A stretch of 64,000 nucleotides of DNA from Panopea generosa (GCA_029582155.1 CM055895.1:46512750-46576749); one strand, 5' to 3'. Positions 49,355 through 62,600 are shown, counted from the first letter of the stretch. Notes: generated by a model from the sequence alone, not told the origin. Numbers and translations are program-made.

Positions 49355-49932
49355 TATATACACCTGGAAAAAAGTTAAGCATTCCCTGAATTTCCTCCAA
49401 TTTAAATGCGACCACAGTTGGAAACTCTAAAATCCTGGGTTACAAGATACAGAAGCTGGACCAATCAGTATTCAATCTGCAAGAGTTGGCAATTTTTTTG
49501 CGCCGAGAATAGCAAAATTTACCCCAGCCCCAGATCCGACATGTTACTGGTGGCAAGAGTAGGAGCGGTGCAGCTGTCATCAGGGCACCCCGTAGCTATA
49601 CACATTACTGACGATTGCGTCATAGATTGTCATTTGAGGGTAAAACATCTTCACTTGAAAACGTAATATAAGCTCTACAGCTCCATATGTAAAACGTGTA
49701 TAACTTTGGTTATAAAACAACACTAGTGCTGGTGTTTCGATAGTTTAACTGAAATGTACTCTGAACTACTAACAAATTAAAACCGTACTTTTGATTGTTG
49801 AAATGTTCTTGCTGCAAATTCACATTATTTTTTCTTATCATCTCAATGTGTCATTCATCTCATGACAGCACTCCTGTTGTCATTCATTTGTTAATTTCAC
49901 GAGGTTGCTTAACTTTTTTCTAGGTCTATATA
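49355..49932. mobile_element. MITE-like element with 27-bp terminal inverted repeats
   Basis: TIRs 49355-49381 and 49906-49932 share TATATA, ACCT and GAAAAAAGTTAAGCA and differ at two positions. They begin in TA, as expected for Tc1/mariner insertions. The 578-bp interior has one 86-codon plus ORF (49406-49666) without transposase motifs. It interrupts the head of the adjacent SINE, so it inserted later. Confidence 0.75.
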
Positions 49933-50189
49933 ATTATGATACCAATGTTGGTGAACAGGTATTCAATAATATGTTATTAAATAAATACATCTGTGACGTA
50001 AGGTTTATGATTTATTACAATTACTAAATATACCTGTTTACTAGCTGTTTACTAGCTGTTTAAATAGTTTTTAAACCATTGGTGACGGTAAGCACTGGCT
50101 TTACCTTAATTTTCTGTAAATACTAAACATTGTAAGGCATCTAGTACATATTCCTTGTAACTTATTATTGGTTATTTTAATTTCTATTT

Positions 50190-50412
50190 TTAGAATGGGG
50201 TTTAACGCCATTTTCAACACATAACAGGATATATACTATATGGCGTATCCGGTTTTATTAGTGGAGGAAGACCTCAGAGTAGAACCGCTGTCTGTCCTCA
50301 AGTATTGGCTAACTTTCTTACATGAAGCGGTACTCGAACCTATGACCTTAGCGGTGAGTGGTTCATGATCTTCAGACGGCGCCTAAGACAACTCGACCGC
50401 AGAGGAACCCGT
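50190..50412 (-). mobile_element. tRNA-Leu-like SINE (family D)
   Basis: Minus-strand sequence 50408-50325 resembles a class II tRNA: GGTTCCTCTGCGGTCGAGT, a TTAGGCGCC stretch, a long variable-arm-like segment and box B AGGTTCGAGTACC. The body towards 50190 ends in GTTAAACCCCATTC. Only one copy is in the window, so SINE status rests on the body outside the tRNA part and on the lack of a normal CCA-side acceptor pairing. Confidence 0.55.
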
Positions 50413-50439
50413 TTAATTCATTTTTTTAAGACTAATTTA

Positions 50440-50570
50440 TTTTACTTCGATTGTGAAACAAGTTATAACAATTTAGACAAATCAGGTTCGATGTATTACT
50501 GTACTAAACATTGCGAATAAAGTGTCTTACTGCAGGGCACCAGCCATAGCCATGGTGGAGATTGACGGGA
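50440..50570 (-). mobile_element. SINE family C copy 2 (headless fragment)
   Basis: CGATTGTGAAACAAGTTATA and AATAAAGTGTCTTACTGCAG match the body of 12055-12235. The tRNA head is degraded (CATGGTGGAGATTGACGG). Confidence 0.5.
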
Positions 50571-50673
50571 ACCATTGATTTTTATGAGCCATCAAAGCAT
50601 AAACTGTGATTCTTTTTTCCAACACTATTTTATTTTTATTTGTTAAAACAAATTAACAGTACTATGTTATTAC

Positions 50674-50893
50674 CACTTGTGTCGATGTGCTGATGTTTAC
50701 TGCAGACGAGACACTGGTCGGAACAGTTGATGTAATATTCATATCTGTGGTAAAAACTATTTTGTCTGAGAAAGCTGGTTGATTTTGGATTGCAGATTCC
50801 TGTTCGGCGGTCAGAATGTCGTACTGAGACAGCTGTAGAAGCCATATGGCCGGAAGTGTTGACAAAAGGTACGTCAGAAAACATGGACACCAC
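50674..50893 (-). CDS. TMEM26-like membrane protein, internal exon (5' part of gene missing)
   Basis: Minus-strand exon with acceptor ACAG (50897-50894) and donor GTAATA (50673). Read in the frame that joins the 3' exon in phase 0 it gives a hydrophobic segment FLTYLLSTLPAIWLLQL, like the 'PAIWFLEL' stretch of TMEM26. A hydrophilic loop rich in Thr/Ser with N-glycosylation sequons (NITS, NIST) follows, suggesting an extracellular or lumenal loop. The first base completes a codon from an upstream exon, so at least one 5' exon is missing. None was recognised between 50.9 and 64 kb, where tandem arrays dominate. It may lie beyond the window. Confidence 0.7.
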
Positions 50894-50989
50894 CTGTGTA
50901 ATAAAAAATAAACAAAGATATGTTCAGAGACACTAACTGTTATACATGAAACATGGCTGGTAACGCAAATAGTTAATAATGAACCAAGA

Positions 50990-53900
50990 TATGTGTACTG
51001 TGCTAGGATACTGAGATATGTGTGCTGTGCTAGGATACTGAGATGTGTGTGCTGTGCTAGGACACTGAGATGTGTGTCTGTGCTAGAATACTGAGATGTG
51101 TGTGCTGTGCAAGGACACTGAGATGTGTGTGCTGTGCCAGGACACTGAGATGTGTGTCTGTGCTAGAACACTGAGATGTGTGTGCTGTGCTAGAATACTG
51201 AGATGTGTGTGCTGTGCCAGGACACTGAGATGTGTGTCTGTGCTAGAACACTGAGATGTGTGTGCTGTGCTAGAATACTGAGATGTGTGTGCTGTGCTAG
51301 AATACTGAGATGTGTGTCTGTGCTAGAATACTGAGATGTGTGTGCTGTGCTAGAACACTGAGATGTGTGTCTGTGCTAGAACACTAAGATGTGTGTGCTG
51401 TGCAAGGATACTGAGATGTGTGTGCTGTGCTAGGATACTGAGATGTGTGTCTGTGCTAGAATACTGAGATGTGTGTCTGTGCTAGAATACTGAGATGTGT
51501 GTGCTGTGCTAGGACACTGAGATGTGTGTCTGTGCTAGAATACTGAGATGTGTGTGCTGTGCTAGAACACTGAGATGTGTGTCTGTGCTAGGATACTGAG
51601 ATGTGTGTCTGTGCTAGGATACTGAGATGTGTGTGCTGTGCTAGGATACTGAGATGTGTGTCTGTGCTAGAATACTGAGATGTGTGTGCTGTGCTAGGAC
51701 ACTGAGATGTGTGTCTGTGCTAGAATACTGAGATGTGTGTGCTGTGCTAGGACACTGAGATGTGTGTCTGTGCTAGGATACTGAGATGTGTGTCTGTGCT
51801 AGAATACTAAGATGTGTGTGCTGTGCTAGGACACTGAGATGTGTGTCTGTGCTAGGACACTGAGATGTGTGTCTGTGCTAGGATACTGAGATGTGTGTGC
51901 TGTGCTAGGATACTGAGATGTGTGTCTGTGCTAGAACACTGAGATGTGTGTGCTGTGCTAGGACACTGAGATGTGTGTCTGTGCTAGAATACTGAGATGT
52001 GTGTGCTGTGCAAGGACACTGAGATGTGTGTGCTGTGCCAGGACACTGAGATGTGTGTGCTGTGCTAGAATACTGAGATGTGTGTGCTGTGCTAGAATAC
52101 TGAGATGTGTGTCTGTGCTAGAATACTGAGATGTGTGTGCTGTGCTAGAACACTGAGATGTGTGTCTGTGCTAGAACACTAAGATGTGTGTGCTGTGCTA
52201 GGATACTGAGATGTGTGTGCTGTGCCAGGACACTGAGATGTGTGTCTGTGCTAGAATACTGAGATGTGTGTGCTGTGCTAGAATACTGAGATGTGTGTCT
52301 GTGCTAGAATACTGAGATGTGTGTGCTGTGCTAGAACACTGAGATGTGTGTCTGTGCTAGAACACTAAGATGTGTGTGCTGTGCAAGGATACTGAGATGT
52401 GTGTGCTGTGCTAAGATACTGAGATGTGTGTGCTGTGCTAGAATACTGAGATGTGTGTCTGTGCTAGAATACTGAGATGTGTGTGCTGTGCCAGGACACT
52501 GAGATGTGTGTCTGTGCTAGGACACTGAGATGTGTGTGCTGTGCTAGGACACTGAGATGTGTGTCTGTGCTAGAATACTGATATGTGTGTGCTGTGCTAG
52601 GACACTGAGATGTGTGTCTGTGCTAGAATACTGAGATGTGTGTGCTGTGCTAGAACACTGAGATGTGTGTGCTGTGCAAGGACACTGAGATGTGTGTGCT
52701 GTGCTAGAATACTGAGATGTGTGTGCTGTGCAAGGACACTGAGATGTGTGTGCTGTGCTAGAATACTGAGATGTGTGTGCTGTGCTAGAACACTAAGATG
52801 TGTGTGCTGTGCTAGGACACTGAGATGTGTGTGCTGTGCTAGAACACTGAGATGTGTGTGCTGTGCTAGGACACTGAGATGTGTGTGCTGTGCTAGAACA
52901 CTGAGATGTGTGTGCTGTGCTAGGACACTGAGATGTGTGTGCTGTGCTAGAACACTGAGATGTGTGTGCTGTGCTAGGACACTGAGATGTGTGTGCTGTG
53001 CTAGAACACTGAGATGTGTGTGCTGTGCTAGAACGCTGATATGTGTGTGCTGTGCCAGAATACAGAGATGTGTGTGCTGTGCTAAGATACTGAGATATGT
53101 GTGTTGTGCTATGCTAGGATACTGAAATGTGCGTGCTGAGCTAGGAAACTGAGATGTAAGTGCTGTGCTAGGATACTGAGATACGTGTGCTGTGCTAGGA
53201 TACTCAGAGAAGTGTGTGCAGTGCTATGACACTGAGATACATGTGCTGTGCTAGGATACTCAGAGAAGTCTGTGCTGTGCTATGACACTGAGATATGTGT
53301 GCTGTGCTAGGATACTGAGATGTGTGTGCAGATATATGTTTGCTGTGCTAGGACACTGAATTATGTGTGCTGTGCAAAGAGATTGAGATGTGTGTGCTGT
53401 GCTAGGATAATGAGATATGAGTGCTATGCTAGGGTACTTAGAAAAGTTTGCTGTGCTAGAATACTGAGATATGTATGCTGTGCTGGGATACTCAGAGATG
53501 TGTGTTGTGCTAGGATACTGAGATATGTGTGCTGTGTTAGGGTACTAAAAAATGTGTTCTGTGCTAGGATACTGAGATATGTGTGCTGTGCTAGGATACT
53601 GAGATATGTGTGCTGTGCTAGGATACTGAGATGTGTGTGCTGTGTTAGGGTACTAAGATATGTGTGCTGTGCCAGGATACTGAGATATGTGTACTGTGTT
53701 AGGGTACTAAGAAATGTGTGCTGTGCTAGGATACTGAGATGTGTGTGCTGTGATAGGGTTCTAAGATATGTGTGCTGTGCCAGGATACTGAGATATGTGT
53801 ACTGTGTTAGGGTACTAAGAAATGTGTGCTGTGCTAGGATACTGAGATGTGTGTGCTGTGATAGGGTTCTAAGATATGTGTGCTGTGCTAGGATACTGAG

Positions 53901-54045
53901 ATGTGTTTGCTGTGTTAGGGTAGTAAGATATGTGTGCTGTGCTAGGATACTGAGATGTGTTTGCTGTGTTAGGGTAGTAAGATATGTGTGCCTTGCTAGG
54001 ATACTGAGATGTGTGTGCTGTGCCAGAATACTAAGACATGGCATG
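50990..54045. repeat. 26/27-bp minisatellite
   Basis: About 115 units, core CTGAGATGTGTGTGCTGTGC plus TAGGATA. Left of about 52600 27-bp units alternate with 26-bp units (GTGTGTCTGTG), which break frame. From 52610 to 53125 only 27-bp units occur, so a 171-codon ORF of RCVCCARTL repeats appears there. From 53440 a variant with TTAGGGTACTAAGA enters. These ORFs are not supported as genes. Confidence 0.95.
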
Positions 54046-57000
54046 TGTGTACTGTGTTAAGTTACCGGGGTACGTGTGCGTCTCTAAGATATGGCACGTG
54101 TGTACTGTGTTAGGTTACCGAGATACGTGTGCGTTTCTAAGACATGGCATGTGTGTACTGTGTTAGGTTACCGAGGTACGTGTGCATCTCTAAGACATAC
54201 ACGTGTGTACAGTGTTAGGTTACCCAGGTACGTGTGCGTCTGCAAGACATGGCACGTGTGTACTGTGTTAGGTTGCCGAGGTACGTGTGCGTCTCTAAGA
54301 CATGACATGTGTGTACTGTGTTAAGATACCGAGGTATGTGTGTGTCTGTAAGACATGGCACGTGTATACTGTGCTAGGTTACTAAGGTACGCGGTTCTGT
54401 AAGACATGCCACGTGTGTACTGTGTTAAGTTACCGAGGTACGTGTGCGTCTGTAAGACATTACATGTGTGTACTGTGTTAGGTTACCGAGGTACGTGTGC
54501 GTCTGTAAGACATGCCACGTGTGTACTGTGTTAAGATACCGAGGTACGTGTGCGTCTGTAAGACATGGCACGTGTGTGCTGTGTTAGATTACCAAGGTAC
54601 GTGTGCGTCTGCAAGACATGGCACGTGTGTACTGTGTAAAGATACCGAGGTACGTGTACATCTGTACGACATGGCACGTGTGTACTGTGTTAAGTTACCG
54701 AGGTACGTGTGCGTCTGTAAGACATGGCAAATGTGTACTCAGTTAGGTTACCGAGGTACATGTGCGTCTGTAAGACATGGTACGTGTGTACTGTGTTAAG
54801 ATACCGAGGCACGTGTGCGTCTGTAAGAAATGGCACGTGTGAACTGTGTTAGGTTACCGAGGTACGTGTGCGTCTGTAAGACATGGCACGTGTGTACTAT
54901 GTTAAGATACCGAAGTACTGTGCGTCTGTAAGACATGGCACGTGTGTACTGTGTTACGTTACCTAGGTAAGTGTGCGTCTCTAAGACATGACACGTGTAT
55001 ACTGTGTTAGGTTACCGAAGTACGTGTGCTTCTGTAAGACATGGCATGTGTGTACTGTGTTAAGATACAAAGGTATGTGTGCGTCTGTAAGACATGGCAC
55101 GTGTGTACTGTGTTAGGTTACCGAAGTATGTGTGCGTCTGTAAGACATGGCACGTGTGTACTGTGTTAGGTTACCGAGGTACGTGTGCGTCTGTAAAACG
55201 TGACATGTGTGTACTGTGTTCAGTTACCGAGGTATGTGTGCCTCTCTAAGACATGACATGTGTTTAATGTGTTAATTTACAGAGGAACGTGTGCGTCTCT
55301 GAGACGTGACACGTGTGCAATGTGTTAAGTTACCGCGGTATGTGTGCGTCTCTAAGACATTACATGTGTGTACTGTGTTAAGACACTGAGGTACGTGTGC
55401 ATCTCTAAGACGTGACACGTGAGTACTGTGTTAAGATACCGAGGTACGTGTGCGTCTCTAAGACATGGCATGTGTGTACTCTGTTAAGTTACCGAGGTAC
55501 GTGTGCGTCTCTAAGACATGACATGTTTGTATTGTGTTAAGTTACCGAGGTACGTGTGCGTCTCTGAGACATGACATGTATGTACTCTGTTGGGTTACCG
55601 AGGTACATGTGCGTCTTTAAGACATGACATGTGTGTACTATGTTAAGTTACAGAGGTACGTGTTCGTCTCTGAGACATGACACGTGTGTACTGTGTTTAT
55701 TTACCGAGGTATGTGTGCGTCTCTAAGACATGACATGTGTGTATTGTGTTAGGTTACCGAAGTACGTGAATCTCTTAGACATGACATGTGTGTACTGTGC
55801 TAAGTTACCGAAGTAGGTGTGCGTCTCTAAGATATGACATGTGTGTACTGTGTTAAGTTACAGAAGTACGTGTGCGTCTCTAAGACATGACCCATGTGTA
55901 CTGTGTTTATTTACCGAGGTACGTGTGCGTCTCTAAGACATGACACGTGTGTACTGTGTTTATTTACCGAGGTATATGTGCGTCTCTAAGGCATGACACG
56001 TGTGTACTGTGTTCATTTACCTAGGTACGTGTGCATCTCTAAGACATGACACGTGTGTACTTAGTTAGGTTACCGAGGTATGTGTGCGTCTCCAAGACAT
56101 GACATGTGTGTACTGTGTTAAGACACTGAGGTACGTGTGCATCTCTAAGACATGACACGTGAGTACTGTGTTAAGATACCGAGGTACGTGTGCGTCTCTA
56201 AGACATGAAACGTGAGTACTTTGTTAAGATACCGAGGTACGTGTGCGTCTCTAAGACATGACATGTGTGTACTGTGTTAAGTTTCCGAGGTACGTGTGCC
56301 TCTCTAAGACATGACAAGTGTGTACTCTGTTAAGTTACCGAGGTACGTGTTCGTCTCTAAGACATGACATGTTTGTACTGTGTTAAATTACCGGGGTACG
56401 TGTGCGTCTCTAAGATATGACATGTATGTCCTCTGTTAGGTTATCGAGGTACATGTGCGTCTCTAAGACATGACATGTTTGTTTTGTGTTAGGTTACAGA
56501 GGTACATGTGCGTCTCTAAAACATGACATATGTGTACTGTTCATACTTATAGAGGTACGTATGCGTCTCTAAGACATAACATGTATGTCCTATTCTAGGT
56601 TACCGAGGTACTTGTGCGTCTTTAAGACATGACATGTGTGTACTGTGTTAAGTTACAGAGGTACGTGTTCGTCTCTGAGACATGACACGTGTGTACTGTG
56701 TTTATTTACCAACGTATGTGTGCGTCTCTAAGACATGACATGTGTGTATTGTGTAAGGTTACCGAAGTACGTGAATCTCTGTGACATGACATGGGTGTAC
56801 TGTGTTAAGTTACCGAAGTAGGTGTGCGTCTCTAAGATATGACATGTGTGTACTGTGTTAAGTTACAGAAGTACGTGTGCGTCTCTAAGACATGACACAT
56901 GTGTACTGTGTTTATTTACCGAGGTACGTGTGCGTCTCTACGACATGACACGTGTGTACTGTGTTTATTTACCGAGGTATATGTGCGTCTCTAAGGCAAG

Positions 57001-57160
57001 ACACGTGTGTACTGTGTTCATTTACCGAGGCACGTGTGCATCTCTAAGACATGACACGTGTGTACTTAGTTAGGTTACCGAGGTATGTGTGCGTCTCCAA
57101 GACATGACATGTGTGTACTGTCAGTTTTAAGTTGCCGAGGTATGTGTGCTTCCTTCAATA
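54046..57160. repeat. 53-bp minisatellite with a 1-kb higher-order repeat
   Basis: About 59 units, core TGTGTACTGTGTTAGGTTAC, CGAGGTACGTGTGCG, TCTCTAAGACATGACACG. It follows the 27-bp array without spacer. A run of distinctive variants at about 55620-56115 (TACGTGAATCTC at 55762) recurs at about 56630-57120 (same motif at 56767), a spacing of 1005 bp or 19 units. Many units contain CACGTG. Confidence 0.95.
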
Positions 57161-57834
57161 ATTTTCCCAACAGATATAGTAATTTAATCAATTTACAGCA
57201 TTAGGTTTATTAATTTAATATCAACATATTACAAACATTATCCAAACTTAAATAGTATAATTGAGACGATTCAAACGCATACCTTTACAGATTGATAGTC
57301 TTAAAGGTGATTTTGACTCGATGAATGATGAGATAATATGAGAAAACCTTTTGTGTGGAAAAAAAAGTATACAAATATTGACATTTTAACAACCATAATC
57401 AAGGCTGAAACTGTCTCATTAGAAATATTTAGAAAAGTATGAAATATTTTAAAATTATTATACATAAATGCTGTGCAAGAAAGTTAATAAAAGTCATTGG
57501 AAAATTATACTATTGTGAGTGGAACAAAATTGTTATTTGTGTCAGGGCCACAACCAGAGGTAATATTACACCAAGGCATGTTTTGGTTTTGCAGAATTTG
57601 GTTTTAATACGATTTCGTAACAATGGATTTACCTTCTCCAATGTAAAAGACACTACCTTAATTCATAGACATAAAAATAGTTGCTTAGATTGCTTAACAT
57701 GAAATTTTTTTCTTTATATTTTAATAAAATGGGAGTTTACGTCGTTTTTCACAATGACTGACTCTCAGATTTCGGAAAGTGACCTAATGTACTCATGTGT
57801 AGTGAAGGGTCTGGCATATACTTCGTTATATCGG
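57161..57834. other. No recognisable gene
   Basis: An 87-codon plus ORF (57439-57702) has no motif. AT-rich spacer between arrays. Confidence 0.45.
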
Positions 57835-58100
57835 CACTGTGCTTAGCATCGCTTTCCTCAATCTTCAGTAATATCACAACGGTGTCTGCTTGAGACGGTA
57901 TTCTTAGTGCTACCATACTGTAGAATCATGCTACAGACACATGGTGTTATACTCCATCCAGTCACATTATACTGACACAGGGTCGGCAATACCTAAAACT
58001 ATCCTCTAAATTCTGAGCTACAAACGAGAACGCTTCTAGTACGATTTTCAAGTCTTTGGTATGACCCGGTCGGGGATTGAATCATCGACACCTCCGCTGC
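57835..58100 (-). mobile_element. tRNA-derived SINE, family B copy 5
   Basis: Body landmarks AACGGTGTCTGCTTGAGA, CAGTCACATTATACTGACAC and CGCTTCTAGTACGATTTTCA. Minus-strand box B is eroded (GATTCAATCCCC), and the box A half of the head is lost. Confidence 0.78.
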
Positions 58101-58365
58101 AGTTTTAGAACTTATGACAAATGTGCATATCGACTTGTTATTGAAAGGGAATGTGGGCAATGTCGATGGATCTTAATTAACGTAGCAAAAGAGCTATTTT
58201 TGTAGAAACACTATTATTTAAGAAAACAAAATGTTAGAGGGGGACATCGACCACTTTAATGCAATTTTGGATGAACTAATTAGCGGGAAGCAAAATATTA
58301 ACAAACAATTCATACATGCAAATAACATATGGCCAACTGCACGGTGGATACACATGGTGTTCACA

Positions 58366-61300
58366 ACCATAGATTGACAGACGATGGACATATGATACTC
58401 ATGATCAGAGATGGACATACGGTGAATACATGATGCCCACAAACACAGGTTGACAGACGTTGGGTTAATAATACCCACAAACATATATTGACATCCGGTG
58501 GAAACATGATGCCCACAAACACAGGTTGACAGAAGTTGGGGACATGATACCCACAAACATATATGGACATCTGGTGGATACATGAGGCCCATAAATACAG
58601 ATTGACAGACGGTGGGTATATGGTGCCCGCAAACACAGATGGATAGACGGTGGATATATGATGCCCACCAACACAGATGGATAGACAGTGGGTACATGAT
58701 GACCACAAACACAGATGGACAGACGGTGGGTACATGATGCCCACAAACACAGGTTGACAGACGTTGGGTTTATGATGCCCACAAACATATATGGACAGGC
58801 AGTGGATACATGATGCCCACAAATACAGCTTGACAGACGGTGGGTATATGATCCCAACAAACACAGATGGACAGACGGTGGATACATGATGCCCACAAAC
58901 ACAAATGAACAGACAGTGGGAACATGGTGCCCACAAACACAGATGGATAGACGATGGATACATGATGCCCCCAAACACAAATGGACAGACGGTGGATACA
59001 TGATGCCCCCAAACACAAATGGACAGACGGTGGATACATGATGCCCCCAAACACAAATGGACAGACGGTGGATACATGATGCCCCCAAACACAGATGGAC
59101 AGACGGTGGATACATGATGCCCACAAACACAAATGGACAGACAGTGGGAACATGGTGCCCACAAACACAGATGGATAGACGATGGATACATGATGCCCCC
59201 AAACACAGGTTGACAGACGGTTGATACAGAATGCCCACACAAAGATGGACAGGCGATGGATACAAAATGCCCATACACAGATGAACAGACGGTGGATACA
59301 GAATGCCTACACACAGATTGCCAATGGTGGGTATATGATGCATACAAATACAGGTTTACAGACGGTGGATACAGAATGCCCACACAGATGGACAGACGGT
59401 GGATACAGAATGCCCACACACAGATGGACAGGCGATGGATACAGAATGCCCATACACAGATGGACAGGCGATGGATACAGAATGCCAACACACAGATGGA
59501 CAGGCGATGGATACAGAATGCCCATACACAGATGGACAGGCGATGGATACAGAATGCCCACACAGATGGACAGACGGTGGATACAGAATGCCAACACACA
59601 GATGGACAGGCGATGGATACAGAATGCCCATACACAGATGAACAGACGGCGGATACAGAATGCCCACACACACAAATTACCAACGGTGGGTATATGATGC
59701 ATACAAATACAGGTTGACAAACGGTGGATACAGAATGCCAACACACAGATGGACAGACGGTGGTTATATGATGCCCACAAACACAGATTGACAGACGGTG
59801 GATACATGATGCCCACAAACACAGATTGACAGACGGTGGATACAGAATGCAAACACACAGATGGACAGGCGATGGATACAGAATTCCCACACACAGATGG
59901 ACAGACGGTGGATACAGAATGCCAACACACAGATGGACAGGCGATGGATACATAATGCCCATACACAGATGAACAGACGGTGGATATAGAATGCCCACAC
60001 ACAAATTACCAACGGTGGGTATATGATGCATATAAATACAGGTTTACAGACGGTGGATACAGAATGCCCACACAGATGGACAGACGGTGGATACAGAATG
60101 CCAACACACAGATGGACAGGCAATGGATACAGAATGCCAATACACAGATGAACTGACTGTGGATACATAATGCCCACACACAAATTACCAACGGTGGGTA
60201 TATGGTGCCTACAAATACAGGTTGACAGACGGTGGATACAGAATGCCCACACAGATGGACAGACGGTGGGTATATGATGCCAACGAACACAGATTGACAG
60301 ACGGTGGGTACATGATGCCGACAAACACAGACTGACAGACAGTGGATACATGATGTACACAGACGGTAGGTATATGATGCCCACAAATACAGAGGGACAG
60401 ACCATGGAAACATAATGCCCACAAACACAGGTTGACAGACGTTGGATACAGAATGCCCATACACAGATAGACAGACGGTGGATACAGAATGCCTACACAC
60501 AAACTGCCAACGGTGGGTTTATGATGCCTACAAATACAGATTGACAGACAGTGAATACAGAATGCCCACACACAGATGGACAGACGGTGGATATATGATG
60601 CCCACAAACACAGATTACCAACGGTGGGTATATGATGCATATAAATACAGGTTTACAGACGGTGGATACAGAATGCCCACACAGATGGACAGACGGTGGA
60701 TACAGAATGCTAACACACAGATGGACAGGCAATGGATACAGAATGCCCATACACAGATGAACTGACTGTGGATACAGAATGCCCACACACAAATTACCAA
60801 CGGTGGGTATATGATGCCTACAAATACAGGTTGACAGACGGTGGATACAGAATGCCCACACAGATGGACAGACGGTGGGTACATGATGTCCACAAAGACA
60901 GGTGGCAGACGGTGGGTACAGAATACCCACAAACACAGGTTGACAGGTGACAGGTTTACAGGTGGGTACATGATTCCCACATGCAGATGAACAGACGGTG
61001 GGTATATGATGCCCACAAACACAGATGAACAGACAGTTGGTATATGATACCCACAAACACAGGTTGACAGTTTGTGGGTACATGATGCCCACAAACACAG
61101 GTTGACAAACGGTGGATACATGATGCCCACAAACACAGGTTGACAGACGGTGAATACATGATGCCCACAAACACAGGTTGACAGACGGTGGGTAAATGAC
61201 GACCACAAACACAGATTGACAGACGGTGGATACAGAATGCCCACACAGAGATGGACAGACGGTGGAAACATGATGCCTATAAACACAGGTTGACAGACGA

Positions 61301-62392
61301 TGAATACATGATGCCAACAAACACAGGTTGATAGACGGTGGGTACATGATGCCCGAAAACACAGATGGACAAACGGTGGGTACATGGTACTCACAAACAC
61401 AGGTTGACAGACTGTGGCTACATGATGCCCACAAAAACAGATGGACAGACAGTGGCTACATGATGCCCACAAACACAGATGGACAGACGGTGGGTACATA
61501 ATGCCAACAAACACATATGGACAGACGGTGGATGTATGATGCCCACAAACACAGATGAACAGACAGTGGGTATATGATACCCACATACACAGGTTGACAG
61601 ACTGTGGGTACATGATGCCCACAAACACAGGTTAACAAACGATGGATACATGATGCCCACAAACACAGGTTGACAGACGGTGGGTAAATGACTACCACAA
61701 ACACAGATTGACAGACGGTGGATACAGAATGCCCATACAGAGATGGACAGACGGTGGAAACTTGATGCCTATAAACACAGGTTGACAGACGATGAATACA
61801 TGATGCCAACAAACACAGGTTGACAGACGGTGGTTACATGATGCCCGAAAACACAGTCGGGCAGACGGTGGATACATGATGCCCACAAACACAGATGGAC
61901 AAACGGTGGGTACATGATACTCACAAACACAGGTTGACAGACGGTGGGTACATAATACCAACAAACACATATGGACAGACGGTGGGTACATGATGCCCAC
62001 AAACACATATGGACAGACGGTGGGTACATGATGCCCACAAAAAAAGATGGACAGACGATTAATACAGAATGCAAACAATCACAGATGGAATGAAGGCAGA
62101 TACATAATTCCAACAAACACAGATGGAATGGAGGCGGATATATTATGCCAACAAACACAGATGGAATAAAGGCGGATACATAATGCCCACAAACACAGAT
62201 GGAATGAAGGCGGATGAATAATGTCCACAACCACATATAGAATGAAGGCGGATACATAATACCCACAAACACATACGGAATGAAGGCGGATACATCATGA
62301 CCACAAACACAGATAGAATGAAGGCGGATACGTAATACCCCCCCCCCCCACACACACACACACAGATGGAATGAAAGCGGATATATAATACC

Positions 62393-62423
<31 letters not shown>

Positions 62424-62600
62424 ACAACACACAGACAGATGGAATAAGGGCGTATACATAATGACCACAAACACAGATGGAATGAAGGTGGATATATAAT
62501 ACCCACAAACACAGTTGGAATGAAGGCGGATACATAATGTCCATAAACACAGATGGAAAGAAGGCGGATACATAATACCAACAAACACAGATTGACGAAC
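58366..62600. repeat. 38-bp minisatellite (about 110 units)
   Basis: The core unit is ACAGATGGACAGACGGTGGG followed by TACATGATGCCCACAAAC. Units from 59225 to 60900 are often shorter (GGATACAGAATGCCCACAC). From about 62080 the unit changes to ATGGAATGAAGGCGGATACA. Thirty-eight is not a multiple of three, so minus frames all give one 38-residue repeat (YPPSVHLCLWASCIHRLSIC...), and ORFs up to 556 codons (58361-60031) overlap in three frames. No splice, start or non-repeat coding context supports a protein. Confidence 0.95.
62337..62433. repeat. Poly-C and (CA)n expansions inside the 38-bp array
   Basis: Two neighbouring units have their CCCACAAACACA segment expanded to a C-run of about 11 (62338) and about 19 (62391), each followed by (CA)n. 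The second looks like a further expanded copy of the first. Confidence 0.9.

Larger units (their letters stand above)
48889..50673 (-). other. TMEM26-like intron containing transposable elements
   Basis: Intron bounded by donor GTAATA at 50673 and acceptor CAG at 48891-48889. It contains a family B SINE, a MITE with TIRs, a leucine-tRNA-like SINE and a headless family C SINE, listed separately. Confidence 0.75.

Noticed and set aside
52610-54060. Cys-rich RCVCCARIL repeat ORFs (171 and 246 codons)
   Set aside because: They are open only where 27-bp units are uninterrupted. Neighbouring 26-bp units destroy the frame with no sign of selection.
50990-57160. CRISPR-like array
   Set aside because: Units are directly contiguous with no unique spacers, and the context is eukaryotic.
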